This document shows, one piece after another, positions 29,901-39,163 of a stretch of DNA of 64,000 nucleotides. Below the pieces are notes generated by a model. It had not been told where the DNA came from. It saw nothing but the letters and a program-made list of their open reading frames with translations, and made no database searches. The number at the start of each line of letters is the position of its first letter. Positions within the stretch are counted from its first letter, which is position 1. Position numbers and translations under genes: made by a program. The stretch comes from Gordonia jinghuaiqii (GTDB taxonomy: Bacteria > Actinomycetota > Actinomycetes > Mycobacteriales > Mycobacteriaceae), in contig NZ_CP059491.1 in assembly GCF_014041935.1 (NCBI RefSeq), positions 3,968,001-4,032,000 of the forward strand, written 5' to 3'.

Positions 29901-30468
29901 CCGACTTGACCACACCGAGCAGCGCGACGATGAGTTCGGCGTCGCGGGTCAGCGCGACGCCGACGAGCCGCTCGGGACCGGCGCCGGCCGCGATGAGACC
30001 CGCGGCCACCAGGTCGGAGGCCTCGTCGAGCTGCCGGTAGGTCAGCGAGGTCCCCTCGAGGTCGGAGACCGCGATCCGGTCGCCGAATCGCGACGCCGTC
30101 GACCGGAAGACCCCGGGCAGACTCCCCCAGTCCTCGGTGCCGAGCACCTGCGCCGCCGCGCCGCGGATGTCGGCGAGCGCCTGCTGCGTGGCGACGGCGA
30201 GCTCGGCCGGCGGGCGTCCCGGGGCCGCGAGCAGGCCGGTCACCGTGGCCGCAACCGCGGCGTCGGTGTCGAGGCCCTGCGCGACCAGCACGTTCGCGGT
30301 CATCGTGGCCTGGGACGCGAGACGTCCGAACGGCACCGGCCCGGCGGTCGCCTCGAAGGCGACAGCGTCTGGCTGACGTGCCGCCGCCTCGGTGATCAGG
30401 TTCAGCGTCGCGGGCTCGGCACCCCATGGACGAGAAATCTCAACGCCTCCTGGAATCGGGACGGTCAC
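1..30468 (-). CDS. Giant non-ribosomal peptide synthetase, second protein of the assembly line (3' end beyond window)
   Basis: Modular NRPS that activates and condenses amino acids on phosphopantetheine carriers. The reading frame runs 10156 codons without a stop and leaves the window just after an adenylation A10 motif (GKVDRRALP). Domain order from the N-terminus: vestigial A-like segment, A-T, C-A-T, C-A-T, C-A-T-E, C-A-T, C-A-T, C-A-T, C-A-T-E, C-A. That is nine adenylation, eight condensation, two epimerization and eight visible carrier domains. Carrier motifs are GGNSL in ordinary modules and GGDSI before both epimerization domains. The chosen start is a GTG whose last two bases lie in the TGA of the upstream NRPS (GTGA), so translation is probably coupled. 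An alternative would be a later start before the A domain, since no strong ribosome site is seen. No thioesterase or reductase is visible. The product is unknown to me. Confidence 0.96.
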   Translation of the reverse strand, partial: MTVPIPGGVEISRPWGAEPATLNLITEAAARQPDAVAFEATAGPVPFGRLASQATMTANVLVAQGLDTDAAVAATVTGLLAAPGRPPAELAVATQQALADIRGAAAQVLGTEDWGSLPGVFRSTASRFGDRIAVSDLEGTSLTYRQLDEASDLVAAGLIAAGAGPERLVGVALTRDAELIVALLGVVKSGAAYLPLDRSHPVDRLHSIVTDADPVVIITDPDTAAQWRGHFDVEMHTVGEISAELTAAEARGRLPQRVDPSHPAYVMYTSGSTGKPKGVVVTHDNVISLLAAMDEMYDYTEDDVWTMFQSYAFDVSVGEIWVALAWGGRLVVLDYLTTRSPIDFAAVLEREQVTIVNLTPSAFYQLAAAVRPPTGARLSPSVRSMIFVGEALDFEQVRRWQLDRQAADGNDGPQLNNMYGPTEATVYMTRRELTVDFVASTAASDVGGPIPGTRTYILDRRLMPVPDGVPGELYIAGPQVARGYAGRFELNVARFIADPYDSDGGRMYRTGDVAIPRAGSIEFIGRSDAQVKLRGFRIELGEVEAALLAAPGVNAAAAAIKKRENHIDHMVGYVTGADLDTAAIRAAVATAVPDYMVPDVVVVLDQLPLNVNGKLDRAALPTPVMTGEAEFVAPEGELENRLADIGAELLGVDRLGATESIFDRGGNSLVAAQFAGRASEVLEVAVGVRDVFECPTIRELAARVADRVHVERPELVVVERPDRIPLSYAQQRLWFLAELEPESGVYNIPLVLRFAGHLDAERLDAAVRDVLRRHEALRTRFPATDGVPHQVVCDLDDALGDVVVNPPVAVAAGDAESLIGELVHAPFDLHSAPPLRIRLLSFSDTDYALVFVVHHVIADGASVAPLARDVMVSYRARQDGSEPDLGKLSVQYADYTLWQRNVLGDPGSPESIAGQQLSYWRDALRGAPELLDLPLDHVRPRVQSKISRRYAFTIGSGLAEQLDDLARQQNISVFMLLHSLWLVVLHRVSGSTDISVGTPFAGRGERALDDLVGMFVNTLVLRTEFDPRASFSELTDVVKDRDLAAMSNADVPFEMVVDALQVPRTSSHAPLFQVALALQDHLEHTFELPGVAAEFVEQERALTDYDLNITYVQSFANEQQGDGYYLSGTIDFAADLFEPETIARFVDYFEHVARQALDDADLAVRDFEIMEAAHSDAMVSSGGLAAPSVTLGEMFTAAAGDRAAIAAVSGGRELTYGQLDDAAGVLAQRLIALGAGPERVVVSAFPRGLVGQIVLWAIAKSGAVYCPVDPAYPADRIAAIVEDSAARIGVVGEVHADTMPAGPQWVSLPDDLDELLVDSGTAVPPTPEIHTAGDTAGDTAAYLIFTSGSTGRPKGVVVTHRALANVATLAARRYGLNPSSRMLAVSSPSFDASVFEFLLAYGNSATLVLSPPEVYGGPELGALIVDERVTHAVIVPSVLATVPELPADALPVLMTAGEALPTAEIDRRAGDPDDPSGRRMYNLYGPSEATIIATSTDALRTGEPVHIGSPVEGITALVLDDALRPVPIGVVGELYLAGPPLARGYARQPARTAERFVADPYGVAGQRMYRTGDLVRWTPGMELEYVGRADFQVKIRGLRIELGDVEAALRDLDEIASAVAVGVETPAGARLCGYVTPAPGHVIDVDRVLAAIGERLPSYMVPESLVVLDEIPLNPVGKVDRKALPAPEFRTSSVFVPAADDTETTIAAVFADVLGIDAAAISVVDSFFELGGNSLSATRLAARVGEATDADVTVRTVFDAPTVRALATALRSGTRRLPAITAGRRSGRPPLSLAQQRIWYINQLDPSSGAYNIPLALEISGELDYEALRGALTDVVMRHEVLRTRFPVDTDGSPYQLIAPATHAAQVIDFEVAPDEAALEAAAGAGFDVAQEISLRVRLYSAPDRSVLLVVFHHMIADRESMTPFARDLLAAYARRRSEAAAEPPAPLEVQYADVAVWQREVLGDAGDPDSVLGEQLAYWREKLANLPEVSTVPTDRPRPQIASLRGAEHTYEIPADLTGRIVDEARRSGATPFMVVHAALATLLSRVTAVGDVVVGTTVAGRGQPVLDPLVGMFVNTLVLRTEIAGARSFREVLAEVRGTDVAAFSHVDVPFESLVDELNPVRSQAYAPLAQIMLSLDDIELPDLTVDDLTIRPIGPGDTSAKVDLTFGFTPAQGAWGARITYATDLFEAETVARMASMLVRLLDGLLTHPDTPVADHPLTAGSTEVLESASRGPVGAVDEALVPDQFAAQVSRTPEAIALVSGDARLTFAELGSRVWSLGRRLIAAGVGPEVPVAVWMQRSTDLVVALHAVLAAGGQYIPIDPDAPADRVRHMVDTAGATIAIVDAETVGAPDSIPGITTTIRVDESGDESLADGPIRDEERRGALHPASAAYTMFTSGSTGRPKGVTVPHGALRNRLSADRAAFDVGSDDVLLFKTPHTFDASVRELFWPAVTGARLVVARPGGQGDPAYLARTIADHGVTVVHFVPSMLAVFLDLVHPGELARLGHVRRVFTGGEALSPALAQKALRAIPGARLFNQYGPTETTVDVTSREVAAGDAIVPIGTPGQNTTVVVLDERLHPVPVGVAGELYVGGPQVARGYAARPTLTSERFVADPSGLPGARLYRTGDRVRWTADGQLVYLGRNDFQIKLRGQRIELGEVEAALAAVPGVRGAAADVVGRAGNENLVGYLTGEVEPDVVAASIAEVLPEYMRPTAWVVLDELPMTSAGKLDRRALPEPAVVADDDLEPRTDTEAAVAEVIAEVLDLERVSLGQNFFELGGNSLAAMRVAARLADRFGTSLGVSWVFEVPTVRELAARLDGSESAGSDLRPVAWSIAEVSRPDEVPLSLAQRRMWIVNQLDPTSPVYNLPLWMTVEPQSGEAAFDTAAFRAAVGDVVARHEILRTVYPRQGQTAHQLILAPDVADARLEWLDAENRSQLDELAVRGFDVTTDLPIRVGIGRTGDSYTVLLVLHHIAGDGESMRPLLTDIVTAYRARAAGTTPDFAPLRAQYADYAVWQRKWLGDADDPDSILAAQQDHWRTRLRGLPDVLTLPTDRPRPPVMSNRGDRVVFTVDRAIVDGLRHTASGAGATMFMTIHAALAALLARMSGMSDISIGTPVAGRTHAEIEDLVGMFVNTLVLRTEVPADTTIEALVADARSVDADALANADIPFEELVEVLAPVRSSAFAPLTQVYLTVDDAALPGGLDVGDVRISVLEPAEHFARVDLTVSLTITPDGTMSGQIVYATDIFDATTVEALADRFVRVLSAFGTDTAVPVGDIPILDPIESKVLAPVSGPAAHDAIPLAEIFGRAAATWPDKTAVIAGTDSATYRELDVASNRLARTLIEKGVGAEDVVAIALGRSVEFLVAVWAVAKSGAAYVPVDPNYPVDRVTHMVVDSQARLGLTLTTFTPMPGDDVEWLAIDSPVVAEHVAAADDSAIAPTELVRPVRPENIAYIIYTSGSTGLPKGVAVTHSGLYNFGVEETRSTGADTESRVLGFASPSFDASVLEYLLAAVPGATIVYTAAGVVGGDELESLLREHRVTHCFLTPTVLGSIDPTEVPALTELMIGGEAVPVALKDQWSRTGKNFRNGYGPTETSMVVTISAPLAVGRPVVLGAPLAGVELLVLDDRLRPAPIGVAGELYVAGVCLSRGYLNRAGLSAARFVADPFGEPGQRMYRTGDVVRWIRDDRGALVVDYLGRSDHQVQLRGQRIELGEIEAALDAHPAVESAVVVGVGGATATALAAYAVTTGSVDTAELRDHLEQRLPAHMVPASIVLLDSFPLTPVGKLDRAALPAPVFGSGENFVAPSTSTEQQIADVVAGLLGRDEVGVTESFFALGGDSIMSIQLSSLLRSAGIEVAPRDIFEHKTVRALAALAAGGGRDRLEELPGGGRGPVDLLPVARWMLDRSDTPADHADFAQSLVVALPASVTDEDVAAVLSAVVDAHPLLCATLVDSGDAPQLIAGGAFDAAAAYSTRIVESVPGTEDFTSSVTEAHAHALGLLNPEAGAMLQCVGIRPADGSTGRLVVAIHHVVVDAVSWQTVIADLVNAAAQHQRGEAISLPAEGTSMRRWARAIADMATTRAAEADLWDRMLPADAAALFDPLDRRRDREHRLETLVTRVDPAVSEPVLVDLPTAFRTRVNDALLAALGVAVSRWFAERPGSPAAATHRALERVSVLVEGHGREEQTVPGADLTRTVGWFTTISPVTFPLVGGELVGGEFAGADAGQSLIAQVKQVKEALNSMPDKGIGFGVHRYLIPGSPVADRALPAITFNYLGNVAESAGAESAESVDLTAFAPVPERYALPGTITGGMVAPGSLNVNVSTVQTASGRSLEVQWGRLPQALSESEMRTIATYFDEALAEMVRAVRNAGDVGLSPSDVPGTNLTQAEIDRLAVRYPGAQLWPLAVLQKGLHFQSELAAATEDGIDVYIAQSSVDLRGGIDASRLSDAIAAVLAHHAALRSAFVRTDEGTPVAVVPPTVEPELLVVDLSGEDEATAQARLEEFAAEQNTRPFDLAHPPLIRFALVTLPGDRHRLIVTNHHIIFDGWSAPLILADLVSVYRTGSTVTDAGVPSRVEFDDYLTWLEAQDSSAGMVAWQSVLAPLERPTLIGSGRPVTAESLPRTSAVRLGADLTAALHAFARANEVTVAETIQMAYAVLLSRITGATTVSFGETVSGRPSVIEGVERTVGLFINTIPVVVELDAGKSVADAVRALHATKLSVLDHQHIGLAEITAESPFGALFDTLTVYESYPVDAAQAVATADDEAGMGVEDVLMSDATHYPLTLGASPVGDDISMSFKYLPAEISAERIAVYQKAFVSLLAQLVGDPDVPVAALTLLDAQALEAEHERVEPFVATPHRDTDLVTWFREVAALHADRVALDAGPDSLTYAELDRDSDVLAQLLRERGVRRGDLVGLALPREPWLVVSILAVLKCGAGYLPLDATNPVERLRGILDDAKPVCVLGDPSETEIADTHLTPADVAAARGRVITPAEPTPITPDDRAYVIFTSGSTGRPKGVMVPHRDVATLLDAADDHFDFGADDVWTMFHSIAFDFSVWELWGPLLHGARLILVDPMVARSPDDFLALVADRGVTVLSQTPAAFYQLAQARRANPVPTSLRYIVFGGEELNFTYVDRWFRDLASDTGAADSGPELVNMYGITETTVHVSIRPLSPELVAASSASLIGPPLPSMGIRILDDRLRPVPDGFVGEMYVYGGQLAHGYLGRADLTVARFVADPFAPPSDPGRRLYRTGDLARRVGDDIEYLGRRDEQIQLRGYRIELGEVTSALLRVDGVTAAASIIRSAPQHGERLVGYVVAQQAPDPGEIRSAVGEFVPSYMVPDAVVVVDELPLTINGKLDRNALPEPVFGDSGEFVAPATDAERAIAGIVADVLGLDAVSVTGSFFDLGGNSLSATRLAARLSHELGAAVSVRTVFDAPSVRELASHIDVGSATELPPIVAGARPERVPLSFAQRRMWFINHFDTSSGAYNIVAALRLTGELDVDALRGAIDDVLARHEVLRTTYPMIDDEPVQQVWSVDDARAALDWQFVAEDADTVTTTAATAGFDLAVDLPVRLRLVREDADRHVLVVVLHHIAGDAESMRPLTRDVAVAYEARRRGISSALPPLPVQFADVAVWQHDVLGSVDDPDSVVAQQLSYWRTRLAGLPDVVELPADRPRPLVASMRGGSRRFDIDTEIAARIDDLARANGITPFMVLHSALAVLVSRLANTRDVPIGTPIAGRGRAELDDLVGMFVNTLVLRTEISPSMTFGEVLAQVRSVDLDAFAHSDVPFEYLVEDLNPVRSQAFAPLAQIMLNMLDDTAGTAITLSDLRIEPIEETGERPAQADLTVEVIRRTDGAAWTGTLRYATDLFDDSTMDAFGRRLSTVLDVLTSQPDLVVGDVDLLLPAERAALTALPEPVRDHPRRGQTLVELLSATAARHRGAIAVTAGGDSLTYAELDARSSRLAARLIENGVTPGSFVGLAVSRSTVLPVAIVAILKAGAAYVPIDVTNPEDRLRHILSDADPAVVLADESTRGLLPDAARVVDVEALLEAAGPELTAPVPVPAEAAAYMIYTSGSTGLPKGVVIGHAQVSALMDAAVQHFEFSESDVWTMFHSYAFDFSVWELWGPLLTGGRLVIVDRDLARSPDEFGELVLDEGVTVLSQTPSAFYQFIDASERAADRGAVEPSPLRYIVFGGEDLSFDQVRRWYLAVPQGGPKLVNMYGITETTVHVTFREVDREVAEHVGASLVGAPLSTLAIRILDERLRPVPEGVVGEIYVAGAQLAQQYHRRPGLSASRFVADPYAAPDAAGSRLYRSGDLGRRIGNDIEYLGRGDAQIQLRGFRVELGEVEAALRRIPGVIASASTVFVREGREDQLAGYVVVDGDSVDAASVRAQVAQFVPGYMVPDTITVIESIPLTGNGKLDRRALPEPVFETTEYVAPANETETAIAGVVAEVLGLDEVSVTESFFDLGGNSLSATRVAARIGERLGVDLSVRELFDGPSVRELAAALTQKSATGARSALAPVSRVEDRPARIPLSFAQRRLWFINQLDPASAAYNIPTVLALTGELDVDALHAAVIRVVARHDVLHTTFPSVDGEPHQKIARASTVAARLDWDIVDSQDEIAEAVDRGFDVAKQWPIRVRLWEKDSDEHVLAVVAHHIAFDGESMSPFVTDLVTAYLAEIEEREPDFAPLEVQFADFAIWQHEVLGSPEDPDSVVGGQLEQWKHTLAGLPDLVELPTDRARPPVASGRGDRVDVEIPADVAARIGDRARELGVTPFMIVHSALAVLLSRLSATDDIAIGTPVAGRGQRVLDPLVGMFVNTLVLRSPVEQGASFRELLADVKDIDLAAMSAADVPFEEIVEALRPARSSAFAPFTQVWLTFDQSALPELAGSDVQAGEIAGLQVSPVGAGGVPARVDLLVGVAPGDGDWQMSLIFATDLFDRSTVLTYGDYLVGILDAALADPAAPVGDLPLRARDHADADVVATTPASGDAGEYRVLDPTDGADPGAVVLSGPATPPKLLRDIFAEAAAAWGPRQAVVDADGVALTYTQLDEQSNRLARWLLARGIGTESLVALAIGRSARLLTAIWAVAKTGGAYVPIDPDYPADRVAAMVEDSGAVLGLTVSSTGDLPAAGSAWTRLDDPAIEAEIASASADPITDADLPAPVRVHNTAYVIFTSGSTGRPKGVTVTHTGLANFASEERKRSSADEYTRVLGFASPSFDASVLEYLLATVSGGVLIYRPSEAVGGAELQDYMMRQAVTHTFLTPTVLSTLQSSALPALRVVYAGGEAVPQALKDEWAAMRRIQNLYGPTETTIGVAISEPMQIGAPVYLGGPINGVGLLVLDNRLKPVPPGVPGELYVVGHAVSRGYLDHPALTAVRFVANPYGIPGDRMYRTGDVVRWRKDDLGRQVLEYSGRSDDQVKLRGLRIELGEIESTLTAHRAVDSAVVVGVGGSVATALAAYVVGDTDAIDTAELRVFLGERLPAHMVPASIMVLDTLPLTPVGKLDKQALPEPVISVGEYVAPADDSEAAVAEVFAEVLGVDRVSVTDSFFDLGGNSLSATRVVARVADRLGVAVSARDLFDAPSVRKLVAASTGREADGREPLVSGPRPDRVPLSFAQQRMWFINQFDTSSPAYNVPVGLRITGGLDAGALRDAVADIIARHEVLRTVFPAPDGTPYQDVLPVDEALRRLDIVLGGDAESVHAAATEGFDVTVDLPIRVRVARVAGDGDKAGDGDEYVLMLVTHHIASDGESAPILARDLIGAYAARTADQEPSWSELPVQYADFALWQHRVLGSVDDETSVLAAQVDYWRQALAETPEVLPLPTDRPRPPVFDPTAGLLTFTIEADMLDGLATLARDSGATPFMAVHAALAVTLARLANSPDVTVGAAVAGRGERALDELVGMFVNTVVLRTVITPGETVTEMLDRVRLDDLEAFAHADVPFEQVVEAVAPQRSTAHAPLFQVGFNYLVDTDDDGNASALEALGVEFLAAQTPATKFDLSFSFVERPAGPGAAGDRELRGEISYAAALFDPATVERFLAVLRRVIGGMIADPGRAVDDIEIIDSETLAALVPASTPRHDGVTSQTMPELLAARDLDLDRPAVIEGNRVVDYREFESTTSRIARELIAAGVGPEIPVAVGISRSLESVIAVWAVLKAGGAYLPVDPRLPADRIALMLTDSGVRTGLTVGKDAGVFAEAAGTAVEWLVLDDEATRERIEARPGTPVENAERGGDLHLDSLAYLIYTSGSTGVPKAVAVTHRGLADLLAEQRAISGSGSDVRILHVASPSFDAAFFEMIWAYGLGVTSVVSPAEVYGGDDLAAVIRAGAVTDMVITPSVLGTLDPASVPTLRHLTTAGEACPPELVARWAPRTSMHNLYGPTETTVWATVGEMSADRPVTIGAPIHGFSAVVLDTRLRPVPVGVTGELYLAGEGLARGYVERRGLTANRFVAAPFGAPGTRMYRTGDLARWNADHELVYAGRSDFQVKINGQRVELGEIDAALTDDPAVAQAFTLGIDSPSGATRLVSYVVTETPADFDAAAARDRLAGRLAEYMVPSAVVAIPAVPLTPTGKLDRTALPVPGIADEDTFSAPATATEQTIADVFALVLGGVPVSVTRSFFELGGDSIMSIQLSSLLRAAGLTVTPRDIFEHRTVRALAGVARDTQALALPELDGGATGSVTVPPMAHWLLEHATDAGDVADFSQASVLALPAHLDEGRLVDVVAAVVAHHPMLTAAFTVGDGSGSAPTLNAGTAFDAPAAVRWVTVDAVPGTPAFTDAVHTAHREALRRLDPAAGLMAQFVAVIPTDDRTGGRLVVAVHHLAVDAVSWQTIVTDLATAWAQRAVDAPIELRPTGTSFRRWAQVLADLADLDDEDATFWEEQLPVDRIEIAGPLDPARDRLSATRSVPVEVPARLTEALLTRVPAAFRAGIDDVLVAAFAAAVGGHAGAGDGVVPILLEGHGREEDVAPGADLARTVGWFTSIAPVAVDVTGIESATGTDPVALAKAVKAVKEVRRQMPARGLSFAAARYLAADSPLRKRPLPAIGFNYLGNAGGTAGADGSVDTPDTPDTPVTSIPFTPAPERYDLPPTASGAMVAPAALSVNAVVTTADAERVLHADLTFPAAVLDDAVVADLADRWVAALDQIVAFIDAGADPGRSPSDLLAPGLTQAEVDELEARYGDDVEVWPLSPLQRGLFFQADLAADDAAPDVYITQAVIDFAGTLDTARMRAAADAVLARHAILRSGYVRTARGSMVAVVPPTVAADVEVVDLRDVPEDQLSARRAAVTDEQRTRRFDMSRPGLIRFTVITERDDRHSLVITNHHILLDGWSGPLVVTDLLAAYFTGSVIGTADAPDYDAFLEWLSRRDTETGVAAWRERLAGIDGPTLVAPLAAAPDEPAPPRDHAVDVDTGTTRALTELARTQGVTMSTVLQTAWAILLSRMTGQRTVVFGETVSGRPSDLDGAEAMVGLFINTIPVAVTIGAESTVASVLDELQRAKTAVLDHHHIGLADIAAAVGENVLFDTLTVYESYPVDTSAAADAMSADSLEAGELRVTSVAGRDATHYPLTLAAAPAGETITLTLKYLPDVFDDRTVDAFAATLQHLLAAFTENPGRAVADIGLLADAGHDQVSLVGPAPEPTLTLAEMLTASAARHPDRTAVVFDGRELSYQRLDALSNAVARMLLARGVRPETPVLSAFSRSDLLQVVLWAIVKTGAVYTPIDPKYPSDRVRMVVEDSGATVGLADAAAVGTMPVGPDWITIDHAALDELASAWSTAPLTDAERGAVIRPENAAYAVFTSGSTGRPKGVLVSHTGLRNVASSLAARHRAESPARWLGVSSPAFDASMMEILGAYVDGGTLVVSPSDVYGGADLGRFITDHEVTSAFLVNSVAASIPATRNSTLRDLLVGGEALAATELERWTTSLPDLDFFNVYGPTETTIICTGTDALHAGESISIGSPLVGVEALLLDDRLRPVPLGIAGELYIAGPALARGYLGRGGLSAERFVANPHGEPGSRMYRTGDLARRNSRDQIEYVGRTDFQVKIRGLRIEMGEVEAALLRVGGVSAAAVVAVDGPGGMALAGYVTVTGGTTPDPGRILADLNTLLPAYMVPSSLTVLDEIPLNPIGKVDRRALPEPDFAVAEVVA
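3060..7590 (-). other. NRPS module 10: C-A-T-E, code DAFVTALVWK
   Basis: Condensation motif HHIASDG. The pocket DAFVTALVWK is unassigned. Carrier [10 protein letters not shown], then an epimerization domain with [10 protein letters not shown] and FNYLGN near 3290. A D-configured residue is predicted. Confidence 0.8.
7680..10840 (-). other. NRPS module 9: C-A-T, code DALFYGLIGK
   Basis: Condensation motif HHIAFDG, carrier GGNSL. The pocket reads DALFYGLIGK; probably hydrophobic, unassigned. Confidence 0.75.
10920..14050 (-). other. NRPS module 8: C(HHIAGDA)-A(Thr)-T
   Basis: The condensation motif reads HHIAGDA, with Ala replacing the usual final Gly. Pocket DFWSVGMVHK: threonine, the second Thr in a row. 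Confidence 0.8.
14110..17260 (-). other. NRPS module 7: C-A(Thr)-T
   Basis: The condensation domain follows an epimerization domain and reads HHIIFDGWS, as expected of a D-donor type. Pocket DFWSVGMVHK, identical to module 1: threonine. Confidence 0.8.
17420..21930 (-). other. NRPS module 6: C-A-T-E, code DALFMGGMVK
   Basis: Condensation motif HHIAGDG. The pocket DALFMGGMVK looks aliphatic (Leu/Val-like), low confidence. The carrier reads [10 protein letters not shown], the form that precedes epimerization domains. The epimerization domain follows, with [10 protein letters not shown] and the closing FNYLGN motif near 17630. The residue should be delivered in the D configuration. Confidence 0.8.
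22010..25110 (-). other. NRPS module 5: C(HHMIADR)-A-T, code DARHFGQVDK
   Basis: The condensation motif reads HHMIADR, with Arg replacing the usual final Gly. The adenylation pocket reads DARHFGQVDK. It is polar and charged, with Arg at 239, His at 278 and Asp at 331. I cannot assign it; a polar substrate is an inference. Confidence 0.75.
25170..28300 (-). other. NRPS module 4: C-A-T, code DAFVMALIIK
   Basis: Condensation motif HHVIADG, carrier GGNSL. The pocket reads DAFVMALIIK; hydrophobic, unassigned. A short in-frame tandem repeat encoding [10 protein letters not shown] precedes the TSGSTG motif. Confidence 0.75.
26451..26480. repeat. 12-bp tandem repeat in an adenylation-domain linker
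   Basis: About two and a half copies of ggtgtcgccggc. In frame on the minus strand it encodes [10 protein letters not shown], just before the TSGSTG loop of adenylation domain 4. Probably slippage in a flexible linker. Confidence 0.7.
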
Positions 30469-32140
30469 GGCCGACGGGTCTCGTGGGCGGCACCTGCCAC
30501 GAGACGCTCGGCGTTGACACGAAGAGTTGCGAGCGCATCGTCGAGAGCGGTGGGGCCGCCGGCGGCGAGACCCGGCACACTGCTCATCAGCGCCATGGTG
30601 AGCGCCGCGTCGGCATCCGAGCCGGGGAGGACACCGAGCATCGCGGTGGCCGCCGCCGACAGGTCGCCGAAGGTCACCGCCATGCCTCCACCGGCCACGG
30701 CCTCCGCGGTCGGATCGACCTGGCCTGCCGAGGCCACCAGATCTGCGAGGCTGAGGTCGATGCTGGTGTCGTCGGCAACGGAGAGCTCGTCAACAGTGTG
30801 GATCACAATGTCACCGACTATACAGTCGGCCTGATCGGCGACCGCCTCCAGAACCTGGATGTACCGCGCGGCGAGCGTGTCGACCGTGTCGGCGTCGAAC
30901 AGGTCGGTGGCGTAATGGAATTGGCCACGCATCGGTCCGTCGGCGTCGCCGCCCGCGGGCGATCCTCCGGGGTACAGCGTCAGCTGCAGGTCCACCTTGG
31001 CGCTGACCAGCTCCTCGGGGATGTGGGAGACCTTCAGGCCCTCGAGTTCCACCGGCGGGAAGTCGAGGTTCTGGAAGAAGAACATCACCTGATAGATCGG
31101 GTTGTACGCGGTCGGCGGCGTCTTCAGGACCTCGCCGACGACGCTCTCGAACGGCACGTCGGCGTTGGCCATGTCCGCGAGGTCCTCGCGGCGCACGCGC
31201 TCGAGCAACCCGGCGAAGGTCTCGTGCGGCCGGATCTCGGTTCGCAGCGCCAAGGTGTTGACGAACATGCCCACGACGTCGTCGAGCGCGCGATCGTCAC
31301 GTCCGGCGTACGGCGTGCCGATCACGATGTCGTCCTGGCCGGACAGTCGCGAGAGCAGCGTCGCGAACGCGGCGTGCGCGACCATGAACAGGGTGCTGTT
31401 GTTCTCGCGCGCAACCGTTTCCAGCCGCTCGACGAGGTCGGCCGCGACAGTGAACTCGAGGAGTCCGCCGGCCGTGCTCGGCCGCTTGGGACGCGGCCGG
31501 TCGGTCGGGAGGCTGATCAGCTCGGGCGCACCGCGTAAGCGCTCGGACCAGTAGTCGAGCTGCGTCTGGGACTCGGTGCGACCGTCGGCGTTGAGCTTCT
31601 CCAGCTTCTCGAGCTGCCAGAGGGTGAAGTCCGCGTACTGCACCGGCAGCGGCGTCCACTGCGGTGCGACGCCACGACGGCGTGCCGCGTACGCACTCAT
31701 CAGGTCGCGCGCCATCGGCGCCATCGACGATCCGTCGCCACAGATGTGGTGCACGACGAAGACCAGTACATGGTCCTCGGGCGCGACCTCGAGAACGGCC
31801 ATCCGCACCGGCGCCTGCGTCGTCACGTCGAAACCCTCGCCGGTGATCTCGGCGATGGCCTCGCGCACCTCGCCGGTGACCTTCACGGTGCGGAAGTCGA
31901 GCTCTCCGACCACCACCTCCGAAGGGATGATGACCTGCATCGGCTCGCCGTTGATCATCGGATAGGTGGTGCGCAACGACTCGTGACGCATCACCAGGTC
32001 GACGACGGCGCGGCGCATCGCGTCGTGGTCGTAGGGTCCCTCGGCCCGCAGCGCGAGCGCGACGTTGTAGGCCGACGACTCGGGATCGGCCTGGTTGAGC
32101 ATCCACATACCGCGCTGGATGGTCGAGACCGGCACCATCT
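28350..32140 (-). other. NRPS module 3, split across two proteins: C | A-T, code DVGNIVMVYK
   Basis: The condensation domain (HHICGDG) is the last full domain of the first protein. Adenylation domain 3 and its carrier (GGNSL, preceded by DR rather than EL) open the second protein. The pocket reads DVGNIVMVYK, which I cannot assign; the MVYK tail resembles threonine-type domains, but Gly at 239 and Val at 301 differ. The gene junction with GTGA overlap lies inside this module. Confidence 0.75.
30435..30790 (-). other. Paired vestigial adenylation-like segments at the NRPS protein junction (candidate docking regions)
   Basis: The last ~110 residues of the first NRPS and the first ~95 residues of the second both look like the start of an adenylation domain that breaks off before the A2 region. 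They share a pattern of QxD, then FGxL, then DxDAA, by eye. The second lies in front of a full adenylation domain (its copy continues to about 30180), so it is redundant there. A docking role is an inference. Confidence 0.5.
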
Positions 32141-35100
32141 CCGCGCGCGTCCGCGGACGCAGCTGCGGCACGGTCTCCCCGGCCGCGGAGGTGGTCAGCC
32201 GTTCGGCGAGTTCACCGACGGTGGCCGCCTCGAACAGTTCGCGCACCGAGACGGTGCGGCCGAGGACCTCCCCGAGTCGGGCGGTGACCTTGACCGCCGA
32301 CAGCGAGGTGCCGCCGAGACCGAAGAAATCATCCCGCGCACCCACGCGGTCGCGGCCGGTGACCTCGGCGAACACGCCGGCGATCACGGTCTCTAGCTGC
32401 GAGCGCGGCGCCACGTACTCGTCTGCGGTCGACAGGTCGACCGTGGGCAGCGCCTTGCGGTTGATCTTGCCGACCGGGGTCAGTTCGAAGTGGTCGACGA
32501 TGATCACCGTATGCGGCACCATGTGTCGCGGCAGGCGGCCGGATGCGAAGTGCAGCAACGTCTCCGGGCCCACGGTCGAGTCCGCGGCGATCGTGACGTA
32601 CGTCACGAGCAGCGTCTCGCCGCTCGGTGCGGGCGCGCCGACGCTGAGGCTGGTCACCACGTCGGGGTGCTCCTCGAGCACTGCGTCGACCTCGCCCGGT
32701 TCGATGCGCAGGCCGCGGATCTTGATCTGGAAGTCGTTGCGGCCGTGGTAGATGATCCGACCGTCGGGGCGCCGGGTGACGCGATCACCGGTGCGGTAGA
32801 GGCGTCCGTGCCCGAACGGGTTGGCCACGAAGCGTTCCGACGTCAACGACGCCATGCCGAGGTAACCGAGAGCCACCTGGTCGCCGGCGAGGTAGAGCTC
32901 GCCGGGCACGCCGCTGGGCGCGGGGCGCAATGCGTGGTCGAGGACGAAGGCTCCGACCCCGTCCCACGCGGTGCCGATCGTGACCTGATCATCCGCCGAC
33001 ATCGGGCCGTCGACGGTCACGATGACGGTCGCCTCGGTGGGACCGTAGGCGTTGAAGAAGCGTCGCTTGGACCACCGGCGGACGAGTTCGATGCTGCAGG
33101 CCTCGCCCGCGGCCATGATCGTCTGCAGCGTGGGCACATTCGCCGGATCGATCGTGGCGAGCACCGACGGGGTCATCATCGCGTGGGTGACACCGCCGTC
33201 GGCGATCACCCGGGTGAGCGCGTCACCGGCGTACTCGTCGACGCCGGCGACCACGAGCTCACCACCCGAGCACAGTGCGAGGATCAGTTCGAGGATCGAC
33301 ACGTCGAAACTCGGCGACGCCACATGCAGGACCTTGCTCGCGGCGTCGACGCCGAAGCGTTCCACCGAGCTGACCGCGAGGTTGTTGACCTGCCGGTTGC
33401 TGACCCCGGTCGCCTTGGGCATGCCGGTGGAACCGGAGGTGAAGATCAGGTAGCTCAGGTCGTCGAGGTCGACCGGCTCGGGCAGTTCGTCGTCGCGGAC
33501 GGGCGCGCCGCTGTGCCCGGCGATCTGCATCTCGAGGTCAGGGTCGTCGAGCGCGAGCCACTGCATGCCGACGCGATGCGTCGCGGCGTGGCCCGCCCGT
33601 GTGAGCCCGAGGTCGGCACCCGAGACGCCGAGCATCCGTTCGCGCCGCTCGGAGGGGTAGGTCGGGTCGATCAGGACGAACGCGGCACCCGATTTGATGA
33701 CCGCCACCGTGGCGATCACCGAGAGCGTGGAGCGCCCGATCTCGATCGCGATCACGTCTCCGGCCCGCGCTCCGAGCCGGATCAGCTCGCGGGCGATCTG
33801 GTTGGTGCGGGCCTCGAAGAGCTCGCGGGTGACGACGACGTCGCCGGACAGCGCGACCGACGATCCGCCGGGGCGGGCCGCGGCCTCGACGATCACGTCG
33901 CGAAACGCCTTGTGCGGCGCCGCCCGGTGGATCGTGGTCAGCGCCCGCGCCTCGTCGGCGGGCAGCAGGTCGATCCTGCCGACCGGCGCCTGCGGGGCGC
34001 GCAACATGGCGCCGAGGACCCGCTCGAACTCGTCGGCGATCGCCGCGACGGTCGAACGGTCGAACAGTTCGGTGGCGTAACCGAATTCGGCGACGATCTC
34101 GGGGCCGCCGGCGCGGTCGACCTGAGTGAAGGCGATGTGCAGGTCGTATTTGGCGGCCGGCACCCGGGCATCGAGCAACCGCGCGCCGAAACCGCCCTCG
34201 ACCGCGCCGAGGCGGTCGTGCTGCCAGGTCATCATCACCTGGAACAGCGGCGACTGCGCCAGCGAGCGATCCGGTGCGACGGCCTGCACGACCTGTTCGA
34301 ACGGCACGTGTGCGTGCGCGAGTGCACGGGCACTCACCCGGCGACTCGCGGTGACGACCTCGTCGGCGCTCTCGCCGGGGCGAACCCGGGTGCGCAGCAC
34401 GATGGTGTTCACGAACATACCCACGAGATCGGCGAACGCGGGATCGTCCCGGCCGGCCACCGCGGTACCGATGGTGACGTCCTCGCCGCCCCACAGCCGC
34501 GACAGCAGCACGGCCAGGGCGCCGTGCAGGACCTGGAACGGAGTGGACCGGTTGCGCGTTGCGAGAGTGGAGATCTCGGCGACGGTTCCGGTACCGATGA
34601 CGCGGTCCAGATAGTCGCCCTCCCCGGTCGACACCGCCGGTCGCGGGCGGTCGGTCGGCAGGTCCATCATGTCGTCGAGCCCGGCCAGCTCGCGCGACCA
34701 GAACTCGAGTTCGTCGTGGGCGACCGATCCCGCGTGGTCGGGGTCGCCGAGGACATCCCGCTGCCAGAGCGTGTAGTCGACGTACTGCAGCGGCAGTGGC
34801 TCCCACTCGGGCGCGCGGTCGGCCCGCACCGCCTCGTAGGCGTGCATGAGGTCGCGCACCAGCGGGGTCAACGAGAGACCGTCACCACAGATGTGATGCA
34901 GCACGATCACCACGACGAGGCTCTCCGACGTCTTGAGCACGTGGCACCGTACAGGCACCTCGTAGACGAGATCGAAGCCCTGCGAGGACAATTCGGTGAT
35001 CGTCGCGCTCACCGCGGACGGCGCGACCTCACGTACCGGCGCGATGACGGTGTCGGCGACGTCTTCGGCGGACAGGATGTCCTGGGTCGGCTCGCCGTGG

Positions 35101-38100
35101 ACGGCCGGATACCTGGTGCGCAGCGGCTCGTGCCGGTCCACGACCGCGGCGAAGGCGGCACGCAGCGCCTCGGCGTCGTGGTCGAGTCCGAGGGTGACCG
35201 CACCGGCCATGTTGTAGGTCGGCGCCTCGGGGTCCATCCGATTGACGAACCAGAGGCGGGTCTGGGCCGGCGACAGCGGCAGGATGTCGGGACGCTGCGT
35301 CACCCGCGACGCCGCCGAGGGCAACCGCACCGAGCCGGCGCGGTCGATCCGCCGGGCGAGGTCGACGAAGTCCTCGCTCTCGAACAGCTCGGTGAGGGGC
35401 AGTGAGGTCTCGAACTCCTCGCGGATGCGTGCCACCAGGCGTGCGGCGTCGAGAGAGTCGCCGCCGACGGTGAACAGGCTGTCGCGCATGCTGATCCGCG
35501 TGTCGGGGGTACCTGCGGCGTCGGATTCCGCGGCGGTGTCGCGACCCAGCACACCGGCGACGAGTGAGATGAGCCGCTCCTCGGTGGCGGTCTCGGGTGC
35601 GAGGAACTCCGACGTCGCGGTCTGGACGGGTTCGGGCAACGCGCGGCGGTCGAGTTTGCCGTTCGCCGTGAGCGGCAACGCGTCGACGAGCATCACCAGG
35701 TCGGGGACCATGTACCCGGGGACCCGGTTGCGGACGGCCTCGCGCACCGAGACCGGGTCGAGACCCGAGGACTCCTCGACGCTCACGTATCCCACGAGCT
35801 TGGGACCCGTGCCGGCGTCGACGACCACAGCGGCGGCCGCCGACACCCCGTCGACGGCCCGCAACGCGGTCTCCACCTCACCGAGTTCGATCCGGAACCC
35901 GCGAAGCTGGACCTGGTCGTCGGCGCGACCCATGTACTCGACGTCGTCACCGACACGACGGCCGAGGTCGCCGGTCCGGTACAGCCGTCCACCCGACCCG
36001 TCCGGGTCGGCGACGAATCGGGTCGAGGTGAGCGCGGGCTGATTGCGGTAACCGTCCGCGAGTTGCGCACCGGCCACATAGATCTCGCCGACAGCGTGCT
36101 CCGGCACCGGCCGCAGCCGGCGGTCGAGGACGCGCAACGCCAGCGAAGCCAGCGGGCGGCCGATCATGCTTCCGCTGTGTCCGCGAACGAGTTCGGGGTC
36201 CAGCGGACGGAAGGTGACGTGCACGGTCGTCTCGGTGATGCCGTACATGTTGACCAGGGCGACGTCGTCGCCGAAGTCGTCATACCAGCGCGACACCTCG
36301 TCGAAGCGGAGCTCTTCACCACCGAAGACGATGTAGCGCAACGGAAGCCGCTGCGAACTGCGGCGCCGGGCGTCGCTGAACACGTAGAACGCCGACGGCG
36401 TCAGCGAGGCCACCGTGACACCTTCGCGCCGCACCAGTGCCAGGAACTCGTCCGGCTCGCGCGCGACCGCCCGGTCGACGATCAGCGCGCGGCCACCGGT
36501 GAGCAACGGACCGAAGATCTCCCAGACCGAGAAATCGAAAGCGTAGGAATGGAATACGGTCCAGACGTCGTCCGCGGTGAAGTCGAAGTCGGCGGCCGAG
36601 GCGTCCAGCAGGGTGAGGACCGCACTGTGCGGGACGGCGACTCCCTTCGGGCGGCCGGTGGAACCCGAGGTGTAGATCACGTAGGCGGTACTGCCCGCGA
36701 GCGGGGCGTGGGCCGGCTGCGCGTGTGCGGCGGCGGCCCCGCCGTCGACGAGCTCGCCGATGGAGATGACCGGGGTGTCGCCCACCCATTCGTGTGCGTC
36801 GGCGTCGGTGATGACGCATGCCGGCGCGGCGTCGGAGACGATGTAGCTCAGCCGGTCGGCGGGATTCGTGGTGTCCAGCGGCAGGTAGGCCGCACCGGTC
36901 TTGAGCACCCCGAGGATGGCGACCATCAGGCCGACGTCACGCCGGGTCGCGATTCCGACGAGCGACCCGGTCCCGATCCCCTTGGCGCGCAAGGCTGCAG
37001 CCGCGGCGTCGGAGCGTTCGTCGAGCTCACGGTAGGTCAGGGTGGTGCCGTCGGCGTCGGTCGTCGCGCCGCGGGACCCGAAGCGTTGCGCCACGTCGCC
37101 GAAGACCTCGACGATCGACCGCGCGGCGTTGCGCGTCGGTCCCCCGGGCTCGGGGAGACGGCCGAGCAGGGCTCGGTCGGAGTCGGTCAGGATCGGGACG
37201 TCGACGACGAGCTCGTCGACGTACTCCGGCGCGGTGAAGTCGGCGAGGAAGTCGACGAAACGCGCGTGGAGCGCATCGAGCTCGTCCTGGGTGTACAGGC
37301 CGGGGTTGCCGTGCAGGTCGATGACCAGCGGAGCACCGGGGCTGGCCTGGTAGAGGTTGAGGAGCGTGTCCTCGAGGACGCCCGAGGACAGGATGTGGTA
37401 CTGCGCCTCGGCGCCTGCCACCTCGATGGGCTTGTCGAAGAACATCATGTTCACCACGGGCCCGAAGGAGCCCGACGCGGAGTCCAGCAGACCGGCGTCG
37501 CGACGGATGTCCTCCACGCGGTAGCGCTGGTGACGCAGGGCGCCGGTCAGCTCGATCTGCACCTTCTCGACGAGGTCACGGACACTGCCCTCGGTGACAC
37601 CACGGCTTCGGACCGGCAGCAGGTTCGCGAGCATGCCGCCCGCTCGCTTGATCTTGGCGGTGGCGCGACCGGTGACCGGCAGGGTGAGCACGATGTCGTC
37701 CGAACCGGACATCCGCGCCAGAAACGCACTGAAAGCCGCGGTCAGGACGACAGCGGCCGACGAGTTGAGGTCGGCGCACATGGCCTCGAGGCGGCGCAGG
37801 CGGTCGGTCGCGAGGGTGGTGGAGGAGACCAGGTTGACCGGGGTCAGCGGCGCCGACGCCCCGCGACGCGACAGCGTCACACGCTCGGGCAGTTCGGCGA
37901 CCCGCGAACGCCAGTGCTCCGCGTCGGCCTGCCGGCGGCTGCTCGACCGGTACTTCTGATCGTCGGCGACCACCTCGGCCATGCTCGCGAGCGGCTTCTC
38001 CTGCAGCTCGGTGCCGCTGATCGCTGCGTTGTAGCGCTCGACCGACATCCGGATGAATGTCAGCGCCGAGTATCCGTCGACGACGATGTGATGGCCGCGG

Positions 38101-38633
38101 CTGTACCAGAGGGTCCGATCGTCGGCGACCCGGAGCAGCGCGGTGACGTTCAGGCGATCGTCGAGAATATCGACCGGCCGCCGATACTCGTCGAGCATCC
38201 ACGAATTGGCGGCGTCGAACGGGTTGTCCGCCGCCCGGAAATCGATGATGTCGACCTCTTGGACCATCGTGGAATCCACGATCTGGCGAATGTTGCCGTC
38301 CTCTTCGACAATTCGCACATAGGGAGCTTCGAGCACCCGGCCTGCCGCCTTCATGCAGTCCACGAGCAGTTCGTGATCGAGCCCGTCGGGCTCGTGCCGG
38401 AGATCGAGATACTGTGCGATCGTGACCGAGTAGCCCGGGGAGAGCCGCTCCGCGAACCACATTCCGCGCTGCGCAGCGGTGAGCTCCAACACTTCCGGCG
38501 AGGCGTGGGAACCGGCGGTCAGGTCACCGGCGGTCGAACCGTCCGGGCTCGCCGTGTCCGTTGCCACCTCGTCGGGACCGGACTCCGGCTGGGCCGGGCG
38601 TTCGTCGGGCACGGGCGCGTTCGGTGTCGTCAA
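30465..38633 (-). CDS. Non-ribosomal peptide synthetase, first protein of the assembly line (C-A-T-C-A-T-C)
   Basis: NRPS of 2722 residues. Domains: a disordered acidic N-terminus (about 1-48), condensation domain 1 (HHIVVDG at 181), adenylation 1 ([10 protein letters not shown] near 653, GKLDRRALP near 991), carrier 1 (GGDSL near 1056), condensation 2 (HHICGDG near 1247), adenylation 2 ([10 protein letters not shown] near 1733, GKINRKALP near 2058), carrier 2 (GGTSL near 2108), condensation 3 (HHICGDG near 2295). A tail of about 110 residues resembles the first part of an adenylation domain. Condensation 1 resembles the EntF-type domain, with [14 protein letters not shown] and GPVVNMMFF, so it probably accepts an acyl or aryl starter from a separate carrier. 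The start is TTG: an in-frame TGA lies six codons upstream and GGAG precedes the TTG at good spacing. The protein ends on a condensation domain, so its product must pass to the downstream NRPS. Confidence 0.96.
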   Translation of the reverse strand: MTTPNAPVPDERPAQPESGPDEVATDTASPDGSTAGDLTAGSHASPEVLELTAAQRGMWFAERLSPGYSVTIAQYLDLRHEPDGLDHELLVDCMKAAGRVLEAPYVRIVEEDGNIRQIVDSTMVQEVDIIDFRAADNPFDAANSWMLDEYRRPVDILDDRLNVTALLRVADDRTLWYSRGHHIVVDGYSALTFIRMSVERYNAAISGTELQEKPLASMAEVVADDQKYRSSSRRQADAEHWRSRVAELPERVTLSRRGASAPLTPVNLVSSTTLATDRLRRLEAMCADLNSSAAVVLTAAFSAFLARMSGSDDIVLTLPVTGRATAKIKRAGGMLANLLPVRSRGVTEGSVRDLVEKVQIELTGALRHQRYRVEDIRRDAGLLDSASGSFGPVVNMMFFDKPIEVAGAEAQYHILSSGVLEDTLLNLYQASPGAPLVIDLHGNPGLYTQDELDALHARFVDFLADFTAPEYVDELVVDVPILTDSDRALLGRLPEPGGPTRNAARSIVEVFGDVAQRFGSRGATTDADGTTLTYRELDERSDAAAAALRAKGIGTGSLVGIATRRDVGLMVAILGVLKTGAAYLPLDTTNPADRLSYIVSDAAPACVITDADAHEWVGDTPVISIGELVDGGAAAAHAQPAHAPLAGSTAYVIYTSGSTGRPKGVAVPHSAVLTLLDASAADFDFTADDVWTVFHSYAFDFSVWEIFGPLLTGGRALIVDRAVAREPDEFLALVRREGVTVASLTPSAFYVFSDARRRSSQRLPLRYIVFGGEELRFDEVSRWYDDFGDDVALVNMYGITETTVHVTFRPLDPELVRGHSGSMIGRPLASLALRVLDRRLRPVPEHAVGEIYVAGAQLADGYRNQPALTSTRFVADPDGSGGRLYRTGDLGRRVGDDVEYMGRADDQVQLRGFRIELGEVETALRAVDGVSAAAAVVVDAGTGPKLVGYVSVEESSGLDPVSVREAVRNRVPGYMVPDLVMLVDALPLTANGKLDRRALPEPVQTATSEFLAPETATEERLISLVAGVLGRDTAAESDAAGTPDTRISMRDSLFTVGGDSLDAARLVARIREEFETSLPLTELFESEDFVDLARRIDRAGSVRLPSAASRVTQRPDILPLSPAQTRLWFVNRMDPEAPTYNMAGAVTLGLDHDAEALRAAFAAVVDRHEPLRTRYPAVHGEPTQDILSAEDVADTVIAPVREVAPSAVSATITELSSQGFDLVYEVPVRCHVLKTSESLVVVIVLHHICGDGLSLTPLVRDLMHAYEAVRADRAPEWEPLPLQYVDYTLWQRDVLGDPDHAGSVAHDELEFWSRELAGLDDMMDLPTDRPRPAVSTGEGDYLDRVIGTGTVAEISTLATRNRSTPFQVLHGALAVLLSRLWGGEDVTIGTAVAGRDDPAFADLVGMFVNTIVLRTRVRPGESADEVVTASRRVSARALAHAHVPFEQVVQAVAPDRSLAQSPLFQVMMTWQHDRLGAVEGGFGARLLDARVPAAKYDLHIAFTQVDRAGGPEIVAEFGYATELFDRSTVAAIADEFERVLGAMLRAPQAPVGRIDLLPADEARALTTIHRAAPHKAFRDVIVEAAARPGGSSVALSGDVVVTRELFEARTNQIARELIRLGARAGDVIAIEIGRSTLSVIATVAVIKSGAAFVLIDPTYPSERRERMLGVSGADLGLTRAGHAATHRVGMQWLALDDPDLEMQIAGHSGAPVRDDELPEPVDLDDLSYLIFTSGSTGMPKATGVSNRQVNNLAVSSVERFGVDAASKVLHVASPSFDVSILELILALCSGGELVVAGVDEYAGDALTRVIADGGVTHAMMTPSVLATIDPANVPTLQTIMAAGEACSIELVRRWSKRRFFNAYGPTEATVIVTVDGPMSADDQVTIGTAWDGVGAFVLDHALRPAPSGVPGELYLAGDQVALGYLGMASLTSERFVANPFGHGRLYRTGDRVTRRPDGRIIYHGRNDFQIKIRGLRIEPGEVDAVLEEHPDVVTSLSVGAPAPSGETLLVTYVTIAADSTVGPETLLHFASGRLPRHMVPHTVIIVDHFELTPVGKINRKALPTVDLSTADEYVAPRSQLETVIAGVFAEVTGRDRVGARDDFFGLGGTSLSAVKVTARLGEVLGRTVSVRELFEAATVGELAERLTTSAAGETVPQLRPRTRAEMVPVSTIQRGMWMLNQADPESSAYNVALALRAEGPYDHDAMRRAVVDLVMRHESLRTTYPMINGEPMQVIIPSEVVVGELDFRTVKVTGEVREAIAEITGEGFDVTTQAPVRMAVLEVAPEDHVLVFVVHHICGDGSSMAPMARDLMSAYAARRRGVAPQWTPLPVQYADFTLWQLEKLEKLNADGRTESQTQLDYWSERLRGAPELISLPTDRPRPKRPSTAGGLLEFTVAADLVERLETVARENNSTLFMVAHAAFATLLSRLSGQDDIVIGTPYAGRDDRALDDVVGMFVNTLALRTEIRPHETFAGLLERVRREDLADMANADVPFESVVGEVLKTPPTAYNPIYQVMFFFQNLDFPPVELEGLKVSHIPEELVSAKVDLQLTLYPGGSPAGGDADGPMRGQFHYATDLFDADTVDTLAARYIQVLEAVADQADCIVGDIVIHTVDELSVADDTSIDLSLADLVASAGQVDPTAEAVAGGGMAVTFGDLSAAATAMLGVLPGSDADAALTMALMSSVPGLAAGGPTALDDALATLRVNAERLVAGAAHETRRP
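32170..35260 (-). other. NRPS module 2: C-A-T, code DVLMMAAVIK
   Basis: Pocket residues read as DVLMMAAVIK. I do not recognise this code; the lining is hydrophobic. The condensation motif is HHICGDG and the carrier motif GGTSL. No epimerization domain. Confidence 0.75.
35300..38490 (-). other. NRPS module 1: C(starter-like)-A(Thr)-T
   Basis: Adenylation pocket residues read by hand against GrsA positions give DFWSVGMVHK, the threonine-type code (family DFWNIGMVHK). The condensation domain is EntF-like. Predicted first residue: acylated or arylated Thr. Boundaries are approximate. Confidence 0.8.
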
Positions 38634-38713
38634 GGCACACTCCGGCGTTCAGGTAGCGGGGTCCAGCGGTTCGACATGGCGTGTCGAACGTCGAACGACA
38701 TACTCGCACTCAT
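38630..38713 (-). CDS. 27-residue leader ORF translationally coupled to the first NRPS
   Basis: A short ORF of 27 codons plus stop. It starts at ATG 38713 behind a near-perfect ribosome site GGGAGG (38719-38724, 5-nt spacer). Its TGA overlaps the TTG start of the NRPS (TTGA). The encoded peptide begins MSASMSFDV and is rich in Arg and Ser; I do not recognise it, and it is far too short and unlike an MbtH protein. Its ribosome site is stronger than that of the NRPS, so the likely role is to load ribosomes onto the NRPS message. Attenuation is possible but not shown. Confidence 0.5.
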   Translation of the reverse strand: MSASMSFDVRHAMSNRWTPLPERRSVP

Positions 38714-38791
38714 ATCAACCTCCCTTCGCCCGCAACGCACTATCACGAAAATACCAGTCATTTGTGACCGAATTAATTAATCTAAATCTCG

Positions 38792-38809
38792 GGCTAGCCA
38801 TTCCTAGCC
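38792..38809. promoter_or_regulatory. Inverted repeat GGCTAG-N6-CTAGCC, candidate operator
   Basis: Perfect 6-bp arms with a 6-bp spacer in the AT-rich part of the divergent region. Position and symmetry suit a dimeric regulator; no regulator gene lies next to it, and the match to an IdeR iron box is poor. Confidence 0.35.
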
Positions 38810-39109
38810 GGTGGGCGTATTCCTTCGCCGGTTGAGGATCGGGTTGATCGGGGTCGGAACATCACATGGTGTTTTCGAGTCTCGGGCCTCGCGCGTTACA
38901 AGCCCGTCAGCTTCAGGCCCGCACCGTCGGTCTCGGCGGGGTAACACCGAAGAAGCGAACCACGATCTCCTTGGAAGTTCTACCGCCTGAACCACCGTAA
39001 CGCCTTGTGAGTCGTGCGAACGACGTGCCCCGAGCGTCCCGGCCGGTGACGGTGGCGGAATCGCCCATGAGCCCGAGGTTCGTCACAACGGATCAGGTGG
39101 CTGCGTATC

Positions 39110-39139
39110 TTGGATTGAAGAATCGTGTGCCGGTATCAA
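39110..39139 (+). promoter_or_regulatory. Candidate promoter of the ABC exporter operon
   Basis: TTGGAT (39110-39115) and TATCAA (39134-39139) are separated by 18 bp. The expected start of transcription is just before the ribosome site at 39151. Assigned by eye only. Confidence 0.3.
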
Positions 39140-39150
39140 TCGGGCCGAGG

Positions 39151-39160
39151 AAAAAGGAGA
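39151..39160 (+). promoter_or_regulatory. Ribosome binding site that sets the start of the ABC ATPase
   Basis: AAAAAGGAGA lies three bases before ATG 39164. It supports the long form of the ATPase over a start near the first ABC motif at about 39718-39725. Confidence 0.6.
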
Positions 39161-39163
39161 CCC

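Larger units (their letters stand above)
38714..39163. promoter_or_regulatory. Divergent control region between the NRPS operon and the ABC exporter operon
   Basis: No convincing gene in 450 bp. The half nearest the NRPS (about 38745-38790) is clearly AT-rich compared with its surroundings and probably holds the NRPS promoter. An inverted repeat at 38792-38809 lies about 80 bp upstream of the leader ORF. A candidate promoter for the exporter is at 39110-39139. Confidence 0.6.

Noticed and set aside
1..30468. Possible frameshift or gene break inside the very long second NRPS
   Set aside because: The frame was checked at every domain motif read and by the absence of any stop in that frame; the domain order is regular throughout.
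38630..38713. Leader ORF as an MbtH protein
   Set aside because: It has 27 residues, against about 70 in MbtH, and lacks the conserved Trp-containing motifs. No MbtH gene is visible in the window.
38714..39163. Iron-box (IdeR) site upstream of the NRPS
   Set aside because: The AT-rich stretch and the inverted repeat do not match the 19-bp IdeR consensus well enough, and no siderophore genes are seen.
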